Below the pieces are notes generated by a model. It was given only the letters and a program-made list of their open reading frames with translations, searched no databases and was not told where the DNA came from. This document shows positions 47,639 through 55,556 of a stretch of 64,000 bases of DNA, piece after piece. The position numbers and the translations under genes were made by a program. The DNA comes from Streptomyces sp. MJM8645 (GTDB taxonomy: Bacteria; Actinomycetota; Actinomycetes; Streptomycetales; Streptomycetaceae): positions 7,117,501-7,181,500 of the forward strand of contig NZ_LJJF01000001.1 of assembly GCF_001625365.1 (NCBI RefSeq). Direction: 5' to 3'. Each line of letters begins with the position of its first letter. Position 1 is the first letter of the stretch.

Positions 47639-49072
47639 TCAGAGCGCGGCGGCCGTGGCGGTGCTGCGCAGGGCGGCCGGGTCGCGCAGGAGTTTTCCGG
47701 TGGCGGTACGGGGGAGTCGGGGCAGCAGGGCGAGCCGTCGCGGCCGCTTGTAGGCGGCGAGCCGGCGGGCCAGCCCGTCCTGGACGAGGGCGAGGTCGGC
47801 GTCGGGTTCGGTGGCGAGGTAGGCCTCGATCGCGCCGTCCTCGAAGACCACGACGGCCTCGCGGACCTCGGGCAGCGCGGTGAGGGTCTGCTCGATCTCG
47901 GTGAGGTCGACCTTGAGGCCGCCGATCGAGACCTGTGAGTCCAGGCGGCCGAGGACGGTGACCAGGCCGGTGGCCGGGTCGAGTTCGGCCGCGTCGCGGG
48001 TGTGCAGCCAGCCGTCCGACCAGCGGGTCGGGTCGTCCAGCCCCGGGTAGGGCGAGGCCTCCGTGCCGATCCGCAGCTCGCCCGTGACCAGCCGCAGCCG
48101 CATCCCGTGGACGGGCTGCTTGGCCGGGTGGAGCGTGCCGGACAGGTCGGTGGCGATGACCCCGGTCTCGGTCATCCCGTACATGGTGCCGAGCGGGACG
48201 CCGTAGCGGTCGGTGAACAGCGCGGGCAGGCCCGGGCGGACCAGTTCGCCGGCCACGATCATCCGCCGCAGCCCCGGCAGCGCCGGGGGGTTGACGGTGC
48301 CGGCCAGCAGTTCGGCGTGGAAGGGTACCCCGATGACGGTGGTCGGCCGGTCGCCGGCGGCGACCGCGGCGAGGATGCCCGCCGCCGTCATCCGCTCGGG
48401 CACGGTGAGCGCGACCCGCGCGTGCAGACTGTTGAGCAGTCCGCCGACCAGGCCGAGCACGTGCACCACGGAGGACAGCAGGACGACCCGCTCGCCCTCG
48501 CCGGGGAACTCCACCAGCCTGTGGTAGCAGTCGAGTTCGCGGAGCAGGTCGGAGGCCGTGCGGGCGATGACCTTGGCCGGGCCGGTGGATCCGGAGCTGA
48601 GCTGGATCAGTGCGTGCCCGGTGCGGGCCGGGAGCCCGTCCGGCAGCCGGACGGCCACCGGCTCGACCTCGGAGAAGCCGCGCAGGGCCGCCGCGGGCCG
48701 GTGGGCGGAGCCTACCAGGACCTGCGGAGCCAGCCGCGCCACCGCCGCGTCGACCTCGTGGTCCGTCAAGCGGTGGTCGAGCAGCGCCACTTGGGCGCCG
48801 AGCCGCCAGCACGCCAGCAGCACCGTGACGAACGCCACCGAGGGCGGCAGCCGTAGCGCGGCGGTGCCGCCGGGGCCGAGTCCGGCCGCGGCGAGGTGCG
48901 CGGCCTGTTCGTCGACCAGGGCGCGCAGGGCGTCCCGGTCGAGTGGTCCGCCGAGATGCAGGCACTCCTCGCCTCCGGGGCCGGCCAGCAACAGCCGGTC
49001 GACCCAGGCGTCCGGGGCGTCGGCGTGCGGCGGTGAGGAAGGCGGAAGTGAAGAGGGGGAAATGCCGGTCAA
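47639..49072 (-). CDS. Acyl/aryl ligase 2, ANL superfamily
   Basis: About 477 aa. TTG 49072 has GGAG 5 nt upstream; GTG 49075 is an alternative. Motifs: LIQLSSGSTGPAKVIARTASD (A3), LGTMYGMTETGVIATD (A5), SDGWLHTRDAAELDPATGLVTVLGRLDSQVSIGGLKVDLTEIE (A7-A9) and PRTATGKLLRD with the final Lys (A10). It is shorter than ligase 1 and close to the benzoate/coumarate-activating and free-standing adenylation types. As first gene of the operon, next to two ACPs, it probably activates the starter or amino-acid unit and loads it onto a carrier. Confidence 0.87.
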   Translation of the reverse strand: MTGISPSSLPPSSPPHADAPDAWVDRLLLAGPGGEECLHLGGPLDRDALRALVDEQAAHLAAAGLGPGGTAALRLPPSVAFVTVLLACWRLGAQVALLDHRLTDHEVDAAVARLAPQVLVGSAHRPAAALRGFSEVEPVAVRLPDGLPARTGHALIQLSSGSTGPAKVIARTASDLLRELDCYHRLVEFPGEGERVVLLSSVVHVLGLVGGLLNSLHARVALTVPERMTAAGILAAVAAGDRPTTVIGVPFHAELLAGTVNPPALPGLRRMIVAGELVRPGLPALFTDRYGVPLGTMYGMTETGVIATDLSGTLHPAKQPVHGMRLRLVTGELRIGTEASPYPGLDDPTRWSDGWLHTRDAAELDPATGLVTVLGRLDSQVSIGGLKVDLTEIEQTLTALPEVREAVVVFEDGAIEAYLATEPDADLALVQDGLARRLAAYKRPRRLALLPRLPRTATGKLLRDPAALRSTATAAAL

Positions 49073-49103
49073 CACCGCTCCACACAAGTGAGGGGATTTG
49101 ACA

Positions 49104-49116
49104 TGAACGCCGTTCA
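49104..49116. promoter_or_regulatory. Short palindrome upstream of the leftward operon
   Basis: TGAACG-C-CGTTCA, a perfect 13-bp palindrome 32 bp upstream of the ligase 2 start, flanked by TTGAC and GTCAA. Candidate operator for a dimeric repressor; no pathway regulator gene was seen nearby. Confidence 0.5.
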
Positions 49117-49170
49117 CAACCAAAACGGTCAATTCCGTTGCCAGACGATTGCACAGACGTTTGGTCAAAT

Positions 49171-49206
49171 CAAGGTCTATACCAATGTGGTTGTTGCTCC
49201 TACGCT
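49171..49206 (+). promoter_or_regulatory. dre-like operator and promoter of the hmo operon
   Basis: The core AGGTCTATACCA (within 49171-49186) matches 10 of 12 bases of TGGTCTAGACCA. TACGCT (49201-49206) is a TAnnnT -10, and the palindrome covers its -35 position. It also lies upstream of the divergent ligase 2 operon, so one regulator could control both arms of the cluster. Confidence 0.5.
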
Positions 49207-49255
49207 GCCGAACCGGGGCTGGTCCACGCGTGGCCGCCCGGAATCGAGGACGCCC

Positions 49256-50350
49256 GTGGGAGAACTCACGCTGGCCGGGATGGAGCACGCCGCGCGCGCG
49301 CAACTTTCCCCGGAAATATGGGACTTCATCGAGGGTGGCAGCGGCACGGAACGCACCGTGGCGGCGAACCGGGAAATGTTCGCGCGCTATGCACTGCGCC
49401 CGCGCACGATGGTCGACGTCTCCGACTGCTCGCCCGGGCGCACACTGCTCGGCGCGCCGCTCGGCCTGCCGGTCGGCATCGCCCCGATGGCCTACCACCG
49501 GCTGGTCGACCCGGAGGGCGAGACCGCCACCGCGCGCGCCGCCGGCCGCGCCGGGGCCCTGCTGGTCGCCGGCATGTTCGCCAGCCGCACCCTGGAGGAG
49601 ATCGCGGCCGCCGCCACCGGCCCGCTCTGGCTCCAGCTGTACTGGCTGCGCGAACGCGCCGCGCTCGCCGCCCTGGTCGAACGCGCCGAGGCGGCCGGCT
49701 ACTCCGCGCTCGTCCTGACCGTGGACGCCCCCAGGATCGGCCGCCGCCTGCGCGACCTGCGCAACGGCTTCGCGATCCCGCCCGCCGTCCGCGCCGTCAA
49801 CCTGGACCAGGACCTGATGTCCGCCAGCCACCGCGCGACGCACGGCGGTTCGGGCATCGCCGAGCACGCCCGCGAACAGTTCGACCCCACCCTGACCTGG
49901 GCCGACCTCGCCTGGTTGCGCGCCCGCACCCGGCTGCCGCTGGTCCTCAAGGGCATCCTGACCGCCGAGGACGCCCGGCTCGCCGCCGAGCACGGCGCCG
50001 ACGCCGTCGTGGTCTCCAACCACGGCGGGCGGCAACTCGACGGCGCACTGCCCTCCCTGGCCGCACTGCCCGAGGTCGTCGACGCGGTACCCGCCGACCT
50101 GCCGGTGCTGCTCGACGGCGGGGTGCGCACCGGCGCCGACATCGCCGTCGCGCTCGCCCTCGGCGCCCGCGCCGTCCTGGTCGGCCGTCCGGTGTTCTGG
50201 GGCCTCGCCACCGAGGGGGAGGCCGGCGTGCACCGCGTCCTCGACCTGCTGCGCGAGGAACTGGAGCACACCATGGCCCTGTTGGGCCGCCCCCGGCTCG
50301 CCGACCTGGACCGCACGGCCCTCGCCCCCTGGCCCTGCCCGGCCCGCTGA
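49256..50350 (+). CDS. hmo: 4-Hydroxymandelate oxidase-like FMN enzyme
   Basis: 364 aa. GTG 49256 has GAGGA 5 nt upstream; the extra N-terminus in an earlier frame is unlike the family. This is an FMN-dependent alpha-hydroxy acid dehydrogenase: WDFIEGGSGTERTVAANREMFARY, LGLPVGIAPMAYHRLVDPEGE, LWLQLYWLRERAALAALVERAEAAGYSALVLTVDAPRIGRR, LVLKGILTAEDARLAAEHGADAVVVSNHGGRQLDGALPSL (with catalytic His and Arg in SNHGGRQ), and LLDGGVRTGADIAVALALGARAVLVGRPVFWGLA. The IEGGSGTE start is that of Hmo. It would oxidise 4-hydroxymandelate to 4-hydroxybenzoylformate. It starts the rightward operon and pairs with the HmaS-like gene. Confidence 0.88.
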   Translation: MGELTLAGMEHAARAQLSPEIWDFIEGGSGTERTVAANREMFARYALRPRTMVDVSDCSPGRTLLGAPLGLPVGIAPMAYHRLVDPEGETATARAAGRAGALLVAGMFASRTLEEIAAAATGPLWLQLYWLRERAALAALVERAEAAGYSALVLTVDAPRIGRRLRDLRNGFAIPPAVRAVNLDQDLMSASHRATHGGSGIAEHAREQFDPTLTWADLAWLRARTRLPLVLKGILTAEDARLAAEHGADAVVVSNHGGRQLDGALPSLAALPEVVDAVPADLPVLLDGGVRTGADIAVALALGARAVLVGRPVFWGLATEGEAGVHRVLDLLREELEHTMALLGRPRLADLDRTALAPWPCPAR

Positions 50351-50399
50351 ACCGCGCACGGCCCGCACCACGTTGTCCTTACTGGATGGAGAACAGCAG

Positions 50400-51194
50400 A
50401 TGACCGAACCGACCCCCGAGACCGAACGCAACGACCCCTTCCCCGGCTGGGACTGGGACGACCCCGACGGCCTCGCCACCCGCCTGGACGCCTTCAGCGA
50501 GCAGGTCGCCACCTGCGACACGCTCGAAGCGCACCCCGGCGGGCTGCCCCGCGACCACGCCGGATTCCGCGAACTCGGCCTCACTGGAATCGAGTTCGCC
50601 GCCTTCCGGACCGCCCACCCGGAAGGACTCGGCACCGACCTCACCGCCCTGCGCAGCCCCGGCGCCGCCACCGAACCCGGCACCCTCTACCGGATCGACG
50701 GCGACCGCTGGTTCACCCAGCTCGACATCGGCCGGCCGCTGCCCTTCGCCGACGCCAGCGTCGACTGGGTCTACGCCGAGCACCTGATCGAGCACGTCAC
50801 CATGCCGGTCGCGGTCGGCTGGCTGCGCGAGGCCCGCCGCGTCCTGCGCCCCGGCGGCGTGCTGCGCCTCACCACCCCGGACCTCGCCCGCTACCTGGCC
50901 GGCTACGCCAACGGGGACGGCTTCCTCGCCAAGCACCGCCGCCGCCTCACCACCCTCGGCTTCGGCCCGCCGATGCCCGCCCGCCCGGCCTTCCTGGTCA
51001 ACCAGATCTTCCGTTACTACGGGCACCAGTGGATCTACGACCTGGACGAGCTGCGCCACGTCCTCGCCCTCGCCGGCTTCGAACCGGAGCGGATCCGCCA
51101 CTGCGCCTACCGCCAGGGTGCCCGCCCCGACGTCGCCGACCTCGACACCGCGTTCCGCACCGACGAGACCGTCTACGTCGAAGCCGACCGCTAG
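50400..51194 (+). CDS. SAM-dependent methyltransferase
   Basis: 264 aa from ATG 50400, with GGAG 8 nt upstream. The central part has the class I pattern of 'type 11' enzymes: LDIGRPLPFADASVDWVYAEHLIEHVTMPVAVGWLREARRVLRPGGVLRLTTPDLARYL. Motif I is degenerate (QLDIGRPLP rather than DxGxGxG), as in several predicted SAM enzymes that modify sugars or carrier-bound groups. YYGHQWIYDLDELRHVLALAGFEPERI follows. Probably O- or N-methylates the cluster product. It lies between hmo and the hydrolase, 49 bp after hmo, in the same operon. Confidence 0.8.
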   Translation: MTEPTPETERNDPFPGWDWDDPDGLATRLDAFSEQVATCDTLEAHPGGLPRDHAGFRELGLTGIEFAAFRTAHPEGLGTDLTALRSPGAATEPGTLYRIDGDRWFTQLDIGRPLPFADASVDWVYAEHLIEHVTMPVAVGWLREARRVLRPGGVLRLTTPDLARYLAGYANGDGFLAKHRRRLTTLGFGPPMPARPAFLVNQIFRYYGHQWIYDLDELRHVLALAGFEPERIRHCAYRQGARPDVADLDTAFRTDETVYVEADR

Positions 51195-51230
51195 GCCCGT
51201 AGACCCCTAGGCTCGTCAGGCCCTCGGGTC

Positions 51231-51253
51231 CTGAGGCCCTCAGCTCCTCAGGC
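51231..51253. terminator. Weak hairpin between methyltransferase and hydrolase genes
   Basis: CCTGAGG and CCTCAGG around a 9-nt loop in a CTCAGG-repeat-rich spacer of 126 bp. It may reduce read-through; not a convincing full terminator. Confidence 0.4.
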
Positions 51254-51320
51254 CCTGAGTCCGCCCGCCGACGCCCCCGCACCGGATCTGTGCCGAATCT
51301 GTACCGAACGGGACCACCCC

Positions 51321-52256
51321 ATGCCCCTGCACCCCCAGGCCGAGGCGCTGCGCGCCCGGCGCGCGAGCAGCGGTGCGCCGCCGCTCTACACCCTCACCCT
51401 GGCCGAGGCCCGCGCCGCCGACCTCGCCGACATCCGCGCCGCGGCCGGGAGCCCCGAGCCGGTCGCCGCCGTCGAGGAGCGCCGCATCCCCGGACCGGGC
51501 GGCGAACTCGCCCTACGGCTCTACCGTCCCGAGTCGCCCGGCCGTCAACTGCCGGCCCTGCTCTATCTGTTCGGCGGCGGGTGGGCCCTCGGCTCGCCCG
51601 ACACCAGCGACGCGATCTGCCGCCGGCTGACCAACGCGGCCGGCTGCGTCACCGCCTCCGTCGGCTACCGGCTCGCCCCCGAACACCCCTTCCCCGCGGC
51701 CGTCCAGGACTGCCGCGCCGCGCTGTACTGGCTCGCCGCACACGCCGGCGAACTCGGCGTCGACCCGGGCCGGCTCGCCGTCGGCGGCGACAGCGCCGGC
51801 GGCAACCTCACCGCCGCCCTCACCCTGATCGCCCGCGACGAGAACGGCCCGGCCCTGCGCCACCAGCTGCTCGTCTACCCCAACACCGACCACGCCGCCG
51901 ACACCCCCTCGCTGCGCGAGCACGACGACCCGATGCTCTTCAACCGCCGCTCGGTGGACTGGTACTGGGGCCACTACCTGGCCGACCCCGCCGACGGCGC
52001 CCACCCGCACGCCTCCCCGCTGCGCGCCCCCGGTCTGGCCGGACTGCCGCCCGCGACCGTCATCACCGCCGAGTACGACCCGCTGCGCGACGAGGGCGAG
52101 CAGTACGCCGAGGCGCTGCGCGCGGCCGGCGTCCCGGTGGAGAGCCGCCGCTACGACGGCATGCCGCACGGCTTCTTCGCCATGACCGGCACCCTGGACG
52201 CGGCCGCCGACGCCCAGCGCTACGCCGCCGAGCGGCTGCGCGAGGCCCTGCGGTGA
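51321..52256 (+). CDS. Alpha/beta hydrolase, HSL-like, with altered oxyanion motif
   Basis: 311 aa from ATG 51321. Catalytic Ser in GGDSAGGN, Asp in AEYDPLRDEG, His in GMPHGFF. The hormone-sensitive-lipase HGGG oxyanion motif reads YLFGGGWALG, with Phe where His is usual. Carboxylesterase, thioesterase or product-releasing roles are possible: it could free an acyl or aminoacyl chain from a carrier protein. The stop overlaps the next gene by 4 bases (GTGA), so it is made together with the aminotransferase. Confidence 0.88.
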   Translation: MPLHPQAEALRARRASSGAPPLYTLTLAEARAADLADIRAAAGSPEPVAAVEERRIPGPGGELALRLYRPESPGRQLPALLYLFGGGWALGSPDTSDAICRRLTNAAGCVTASVGYRLAPEHPFPAAVQDCRAALYWLAAHAGELGVDPGRLAVGGDSAGGNLTAALTLIARDENGPALRHQLLVYPNTDHAADTPSLREHDDPMLFNRRSVDWYWGHYLADPADGAHPHASPLRAPGLAGLPPATVITAEYDPLRDEGEQYAEALRAAGVPVESRRYDGMPHGFFAMTGTLDAAADAQRYAAERLREALR

Positions 52257-53551
52257 GCGCGCCCGAGCCCCTGCCCCTGGCCGACCTGCACGCCAGCCTG
52301 GCCGACCCGCTGCTGGACGCGATGACCTTCCTCAACGAGGTCACCACCCGCTACCCCGACGCCGTCTCCTTCGCCCCCGGCCGCCCCTACGAGGGCTTCT
52401 TCGAACCCGAGGACGTCCCCGCCTACCTGGACACCTACCTCGCCCACCTGGCGGCCCGCGGCCTCGACCGGGAAGCCGTGCGCACCGCGCTGTTCCAGTA
52501 CGGCCCCACCAAGGGGATCATCGCCGACCTGGTCGCCCGCACCCTCGCCAACGACGAGGGCCTGGCGGTGGCCCCCGAGGCCCTGGTGCTGACGGTCGGC
52601 GCCCAGGAGGGCATGCTGCTCACCCTGCGCGCCCTGTGCGCCGGCCCGGACGACGTCCTGCTGGTCAGCTCGCCCTGCTACGTCGGCGTCACCGGCGCCG
52701 CCCGGCTGCTCGACCTGACCACCCTGCCCGTCCCCGAGGGCCCGGCCGGCGGCCCCGACCCGGAGGCCGTGCGCGCCGCCGCCCGGGCCGTGCGGGCCGA
52801 GGGCCGCCGCCCGCGCGCCCTCTACGTCGTCCCGGACTTCGCCAACCCCTCGGGCACCAGCATGCCCGTCGCGGCCCGCACCCGGCTGCTGGAGGCGGCC
52901 GCCGAGGAGGGCCTGCTCGTCATCGAGGACAACCCGTACGGCTTCTTCGCCCGTGACCCGGGGGAGCGGCCGACGCTCAAGGCGCTCGACCGCCGCCGCC
53001 AGGTGGTCTACCTGGGCTCCTTCGCCAAGACCTGCTTCCCCGGCGCCCGCCTCGGCTACGTCGTGGCCGACCAGGAGGTGGCCGGCCCCGGCGGGCGGCG
53101 CACCCTGCTGGCGGACGAACTGGCCAAGCTGAAGAGCATGACGACGGTCAACACACCCGCGCTCAGCCAGGCCGTCATCGGCGGCATGCTGCTGCGCCAC
53201 GACTGCCGGCTGCGTGCCGCCAACGCCGCCGCCACGGCCCACTACGCGGCCGGCATGGACACCCTGCTGCGGGAGCTGGACCGGCACTTCCCGGCCTCCG
53301 AGCGGCGCCGGCTGGGCGTGTCCTGGAACCGGCCCGAGGGCGGCTTCTTCGCGGTGCTGACCGTCCCGTTCGCCGCCGACGACGCGGCGATGGAGCGCTG
53401 CGCCCGCGGGTACGGGGTGCTGTGGACGCCGATGGCGCCGTTCTACCCGGCGGGCGGCGGGGAACACCGGCTGCGGCTCTCGATCAGTTCCCTGACGCAG
53501 GCTCAGATCATCGATGGTGTGGCCAAGTTGGCGGCGTTCATCGCCTCCTGA
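52253..53551 (+). CDS. hpgT: HpgT-like PLP aminotransferase
   Basis: 432 aa from GTG 52253, overlapping the hydrolase stop. Fold type I aminotransferase: LLDAMTFLNEVTTRYPDAVSFAPGRPYEGFF, LFQYGPTKGIIADLVARTL, VVPDFANPSGTSM, VIEDNPYGFF, and the PLP Lys in YLGSFAKTCFPGARLGYV. The start region FLNEVTxRYPDAVSFAPGRPYEGFF recalls the (dihydroxy/hydroxy)phenylglycine transaminase HpgT of glycopeptide clusters. It would aminate 4-hydroxybenzoylformate to 4-hydroxyphenylglycine, closing a three-step set with HmaS and Hmo. A general aromatic aminotransferase is the alternative. Confidence 0.87.
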   Translation: MSAPEPLPLADLHASLADPLLDAMTFLNEVTTRYPDAVSFAPGRPYEGFFEPEDVPAYLDTYLAHLAARGLDREAVRTALFQYGPTKGIIADLVARTLANDEGLAVAPEALVLTVGAQEGMLLTLRALCAGPDDVLLVSSPCYVGVTGAARLLDLTTLPVPEGPAGGPDPEAVRAAARAVRAEGRRPRALYVVPDFANPSGTSMPVAARTRLLEAAAEEGLLVIEDNPYGFFARDPGERPTLKALDRRRQVVYLGSFAKTCFPGARLGYVVADQEVAGPGGRRTLLADELAKLKSMTTVNTPALSQAVIGGMLLRHDCRLRAANAAATAHYAAGMDTLLRELDRHFPASERRRLGVSWNRPEGGFFAVLTVPFAADDAAMERCARGYGVLWTPMAPFYPAGGGEHRLRLSISSLTQAQIIDGVAKLAAFIAS

Positions 53552-53601
53552 GCGACCGCCTCCTGGGCGATCGCTTCCTGAGCGGCGCTGGCGGCAACAG
53601 C

Positions 53602-53635
53602 AGGAGGGGCCCGGCTCGTGAGCCGGGCCCCTCCT
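53602..53635. terminator. Bidirectional terminator
   Basis: Perfect 16-bp stem (AGGAGGGGCCCGGCTC and its complement) with a 2-nt loop, between the convergent aminotransferase and ABC permease ends. Confidence 0.92.
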
Positions 53636-53648
53636 CTCATGTCGTGTC

Positions 53649-54413
53649 TCAGCGCACCCGGGTGGAGAACAACCGGGCCGACCAGTACACCGACAGCACG
53701 GTCATCACCACGACGACCAGCAGGCCCTGCCACACCGCACTGTCCCCGAGGTGGCCGGAGAACAGTGCGCGCATGCCCTCCACCGCCCAGTAGAAGGGGT
53801 TCCACTTGGCGGCCTGCTGCTGCCAGTGCGGTGCCAGGGTGAGCGGCAGCAGCACCCCCGAGAGCAGTGCGATCGGCTGTGCGAGGGTGTTCACCACCGG
53901 TGCCATCGCCGCGTCCGTCGGCACCATCAGCGCGATGCCGTAGGAGATCGCCGAGGTCATCAGCGCCAGCAGCCCGAGCAGCAGGTAGGCGAGCAGCAGG
54001 TTCAGCGGGCTCACCCGCAGCCCGAACGGCAGCGCGATCAGGGTGATCAGGACGGCCTGCACCAGCAGCGCCACCATCTCCCGCAGCGCCCGCCCGAGCA
54101 GCAGCGCCAGCCGGCTCACCGGCGTCACCCGGGCGCGCTCGATGATGCCGGCCTTCAGCTCGCCGAGCAGGCTGAAGCCGGTGAACAGCCCGCCGAAGAT
54201 GCACAGCACCGCCAGCAGGCCCGGCACGTACATCTGGTAGGTGTCGGCGTAGCTGCTGGTACCGCCGGGGACGAGCACCTTCTTCAGCAGCGGGGCGAAC
54301 AGCAGCAGGTAGAGCACGGGCTGGATGATCCCGACGGCGATCCAGATCGGGGTGCGGATCATCAGCAGCACCTGGCGCTGGAAGACCAGCCAGGTGTCGC
54401 GGGCGAGCTTCAT
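53649..54413 (-). CDS. ABC-2 type permease (DrrB-like)
   Basis: 254 aa with six membrane helices. DrrB-family marks: RDTWLVFQRQVLLMIRTPIWIAVGIIQPVLYLLLFAPLL, VPGLLAVLCIFGGLFTGFSLLGELKAGIIERARVTPVSR, and PIALLSGVLLPLTLAPHWQQQAAKWNPFYWAVEGMRALF. With the ATPase just upstream (22-bp gap) it forms an exporter for the cluster product, giving self-resistance. The operon is headed by a promoter overlapped by a dre-like site. Confidence 0.93.
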   Translation of the reverse strand: MKLARDTWLVFQRQVLLMIRTPIWIAVGIIQPVLYLLLFAPLLKKVLVPGGTSSYADTYQMYVPGLLAVLCIFGGLFTGFSLLGELKAGIIERARVTPVSRLALLLGRALREMVALLVQAVLITLIALPFGLRVSPLNLLLAYLLLGLLALMTSAISYGIALMVPTDAAMAPVVNTLAQPIALLSGVLLPLTLAPHWQQQAAKWNPFYWAVEGMRALFSGHLGDSAVWQGLLVVVVMTVLSVYWSARLFSTRVR

Positions 54414-54435
54414 GGTCTCCCCAGGAATGGGCGGA

Positions 54436-55410
54436 TCAGGACTGCTGGAGCGAACGGCCGGTGCGGGCCAGGAACACGTCGTCCAGGCTGGGGCGTTGGA
54501 GCTGGACGGTGCCGGGGGTCACGCCCGCTCCGTCGAGTGCGCGCAGCAGCTGCGGGATGGCCGCCGCGCCGTCCTCCAGGTAGAGCCGCAGTCCGTCCTC
54601 CCCGCTGAACTCCAGCCGGTGCAGGTAGGGCTGCGGGCGCAGCACCTCGGCGGCCCGCTCGGCGACGCCCTCTCCGGGCTCCAGTCCGAGCAGCACGACG
54701 TCGCCGGAGATCTCGCGCTTGAGCACCTCGGGCGTGCCCTCGGCCACCACTTGGCCGTGGTCGACGATCGCGACCCGGTCGCACAGGGCGTCGGCCTCGT
54801 CGAGGTAGTGCGTGGTGACGACGACGGTCATGCCCTCGGTGCGCAGCCGGCGGATCTCCTCCCACACGTACGCCCGGCTGGCCGGGTCCAGCCCGACCGT
54901 GGGCTCGTCCAGGAACAGCACCCGGGGCTCGTGGATGACGCCGAGCGCGATGTCCACCCGGCGGCGCTGGCCGCCGGAGTAGGTGGCGCACGGGCGGTCG
55001 CCGAATTCGGCCAGGTCGAAGGCCTTGAGCGCGCCCTCGGCGGCCTGGACGGCCTGCGCCTTGGCGGCGCCGTACATCCGGGCCTGGAGCACCAGCTCCT
55101 CGCGGGCGCTGACGGTGTCGGTGGTGCCGCCGCCCTGGGCGACGTAGCCGATCCGGCGGCGTACACCGGCCGGGTCGGTGAAGAGGTCGGCCCCGGCGAT
55201 GCTGGCCTGACCGCCGTCCGGGCGGATCAGGGTGGCCAGCATGCGCAGGGTGGTGGTCTTCCCGGCGCCGTTGGGCCCGAGGAAACCGTAGATTTCGCCC
55301 GCGTCGACGGACAGGTCGATGCCGCGCACAGCGTCGACGGTGGGGTTCTCGCCGCTCTTGCGGGAGGTCTTCTTGCGATAGGACTTGCGCAGTCCCGTGG
55401 TCTCGATCAA
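54436..55410 (-). CDS. Daunorubicin-resistance-type ABC ATPase (DrrA-like)
   Basis: 324 aa from TTG 55410 (GGGAG 6 nt upstream); GTG 55446 would add 12 residues. Walker A GPNGAGKTTT, signature YSGGQRRRVDIA, Walker B VLFLDEPTVGLDP, switch TTHYLDEAD. The insertion KSYRKKTSRKSGENPTVDAVRG near the start is basic and unusual. The C-terminal DrrA domain is present. Drives export through the adjacent DrrB-like permease. The dre-like element and a -35/-10 pair (TTGTCT, TAGGGT) lie 80-125 bp upstream. Confidence 0.93.
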   Translation of the reverse strand: MIETTGLRKSYRKKTSRKSGENPTVDAVRGIDLSVDAGEIYGFLGPNGAGKTTTLRMLATLIRPDGGQASIAGADLFTDPAGVRRRIGYVAQGGGTTDTVSAREELVLQARMYGAAKAQAVQAAEGALKAFDLAEFGDRPCATYSGGQRRRVDIALGVIHEPRVLFLDEPTVGLDPASRAYVWEEIRRLRTEGMTVVVTTHYLDEADALCDRVAIVDHGQVVAEGTPEVLKREISGDVVLLGLEPGEGVAERAAEVLRPQPYLHRLEFSGEDGLRLYLEDGAAAIPQLLRALDGAGVTPGTVQLQRPSLDDVFLARTGRSLQQS

Positions 55411-55491
55411 CCGGAACTCCCGTGCTGGGATGGGCTGCCACGGCACCTGGGAAGGCGGTGCTCGGCACCTGCGAAGGCGGTGCTGGGCGCC

Positions 55492-55535
55492 ACCCTAGGG
55501 CGAACCCCGGCCCGGAGACAATGGCCTAGACCAAT
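55492..55535 (-). promoter_or_regulatory. dre-like operator and promoter of the drrAB-like operon
   Basis: AATGGCCTAGACCAAT (55520-55535) matches 13 of 16 bases of the DasR element, with the CTAGACCA half perfect. On the minus strand TTGTCT (55521-55516) and TAGGGT (55497-55492) form a -35/-10 pair with an 18-bp spacer, so the operator overlaps the -35. This is the arrangement expected for repression. Confidence 0.62.
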
Positions 55536-55556
55536 GGACGTTGATCTTCCGGTCTG

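Noticed and set aside
47639..50683. A 1014-residue minus-strand protein reading through the divergent promoter and hmo
   Set aside because: Only the first 477 or so ligase residues match a family; the rest is antisense of a clear flavoenzyme gene.
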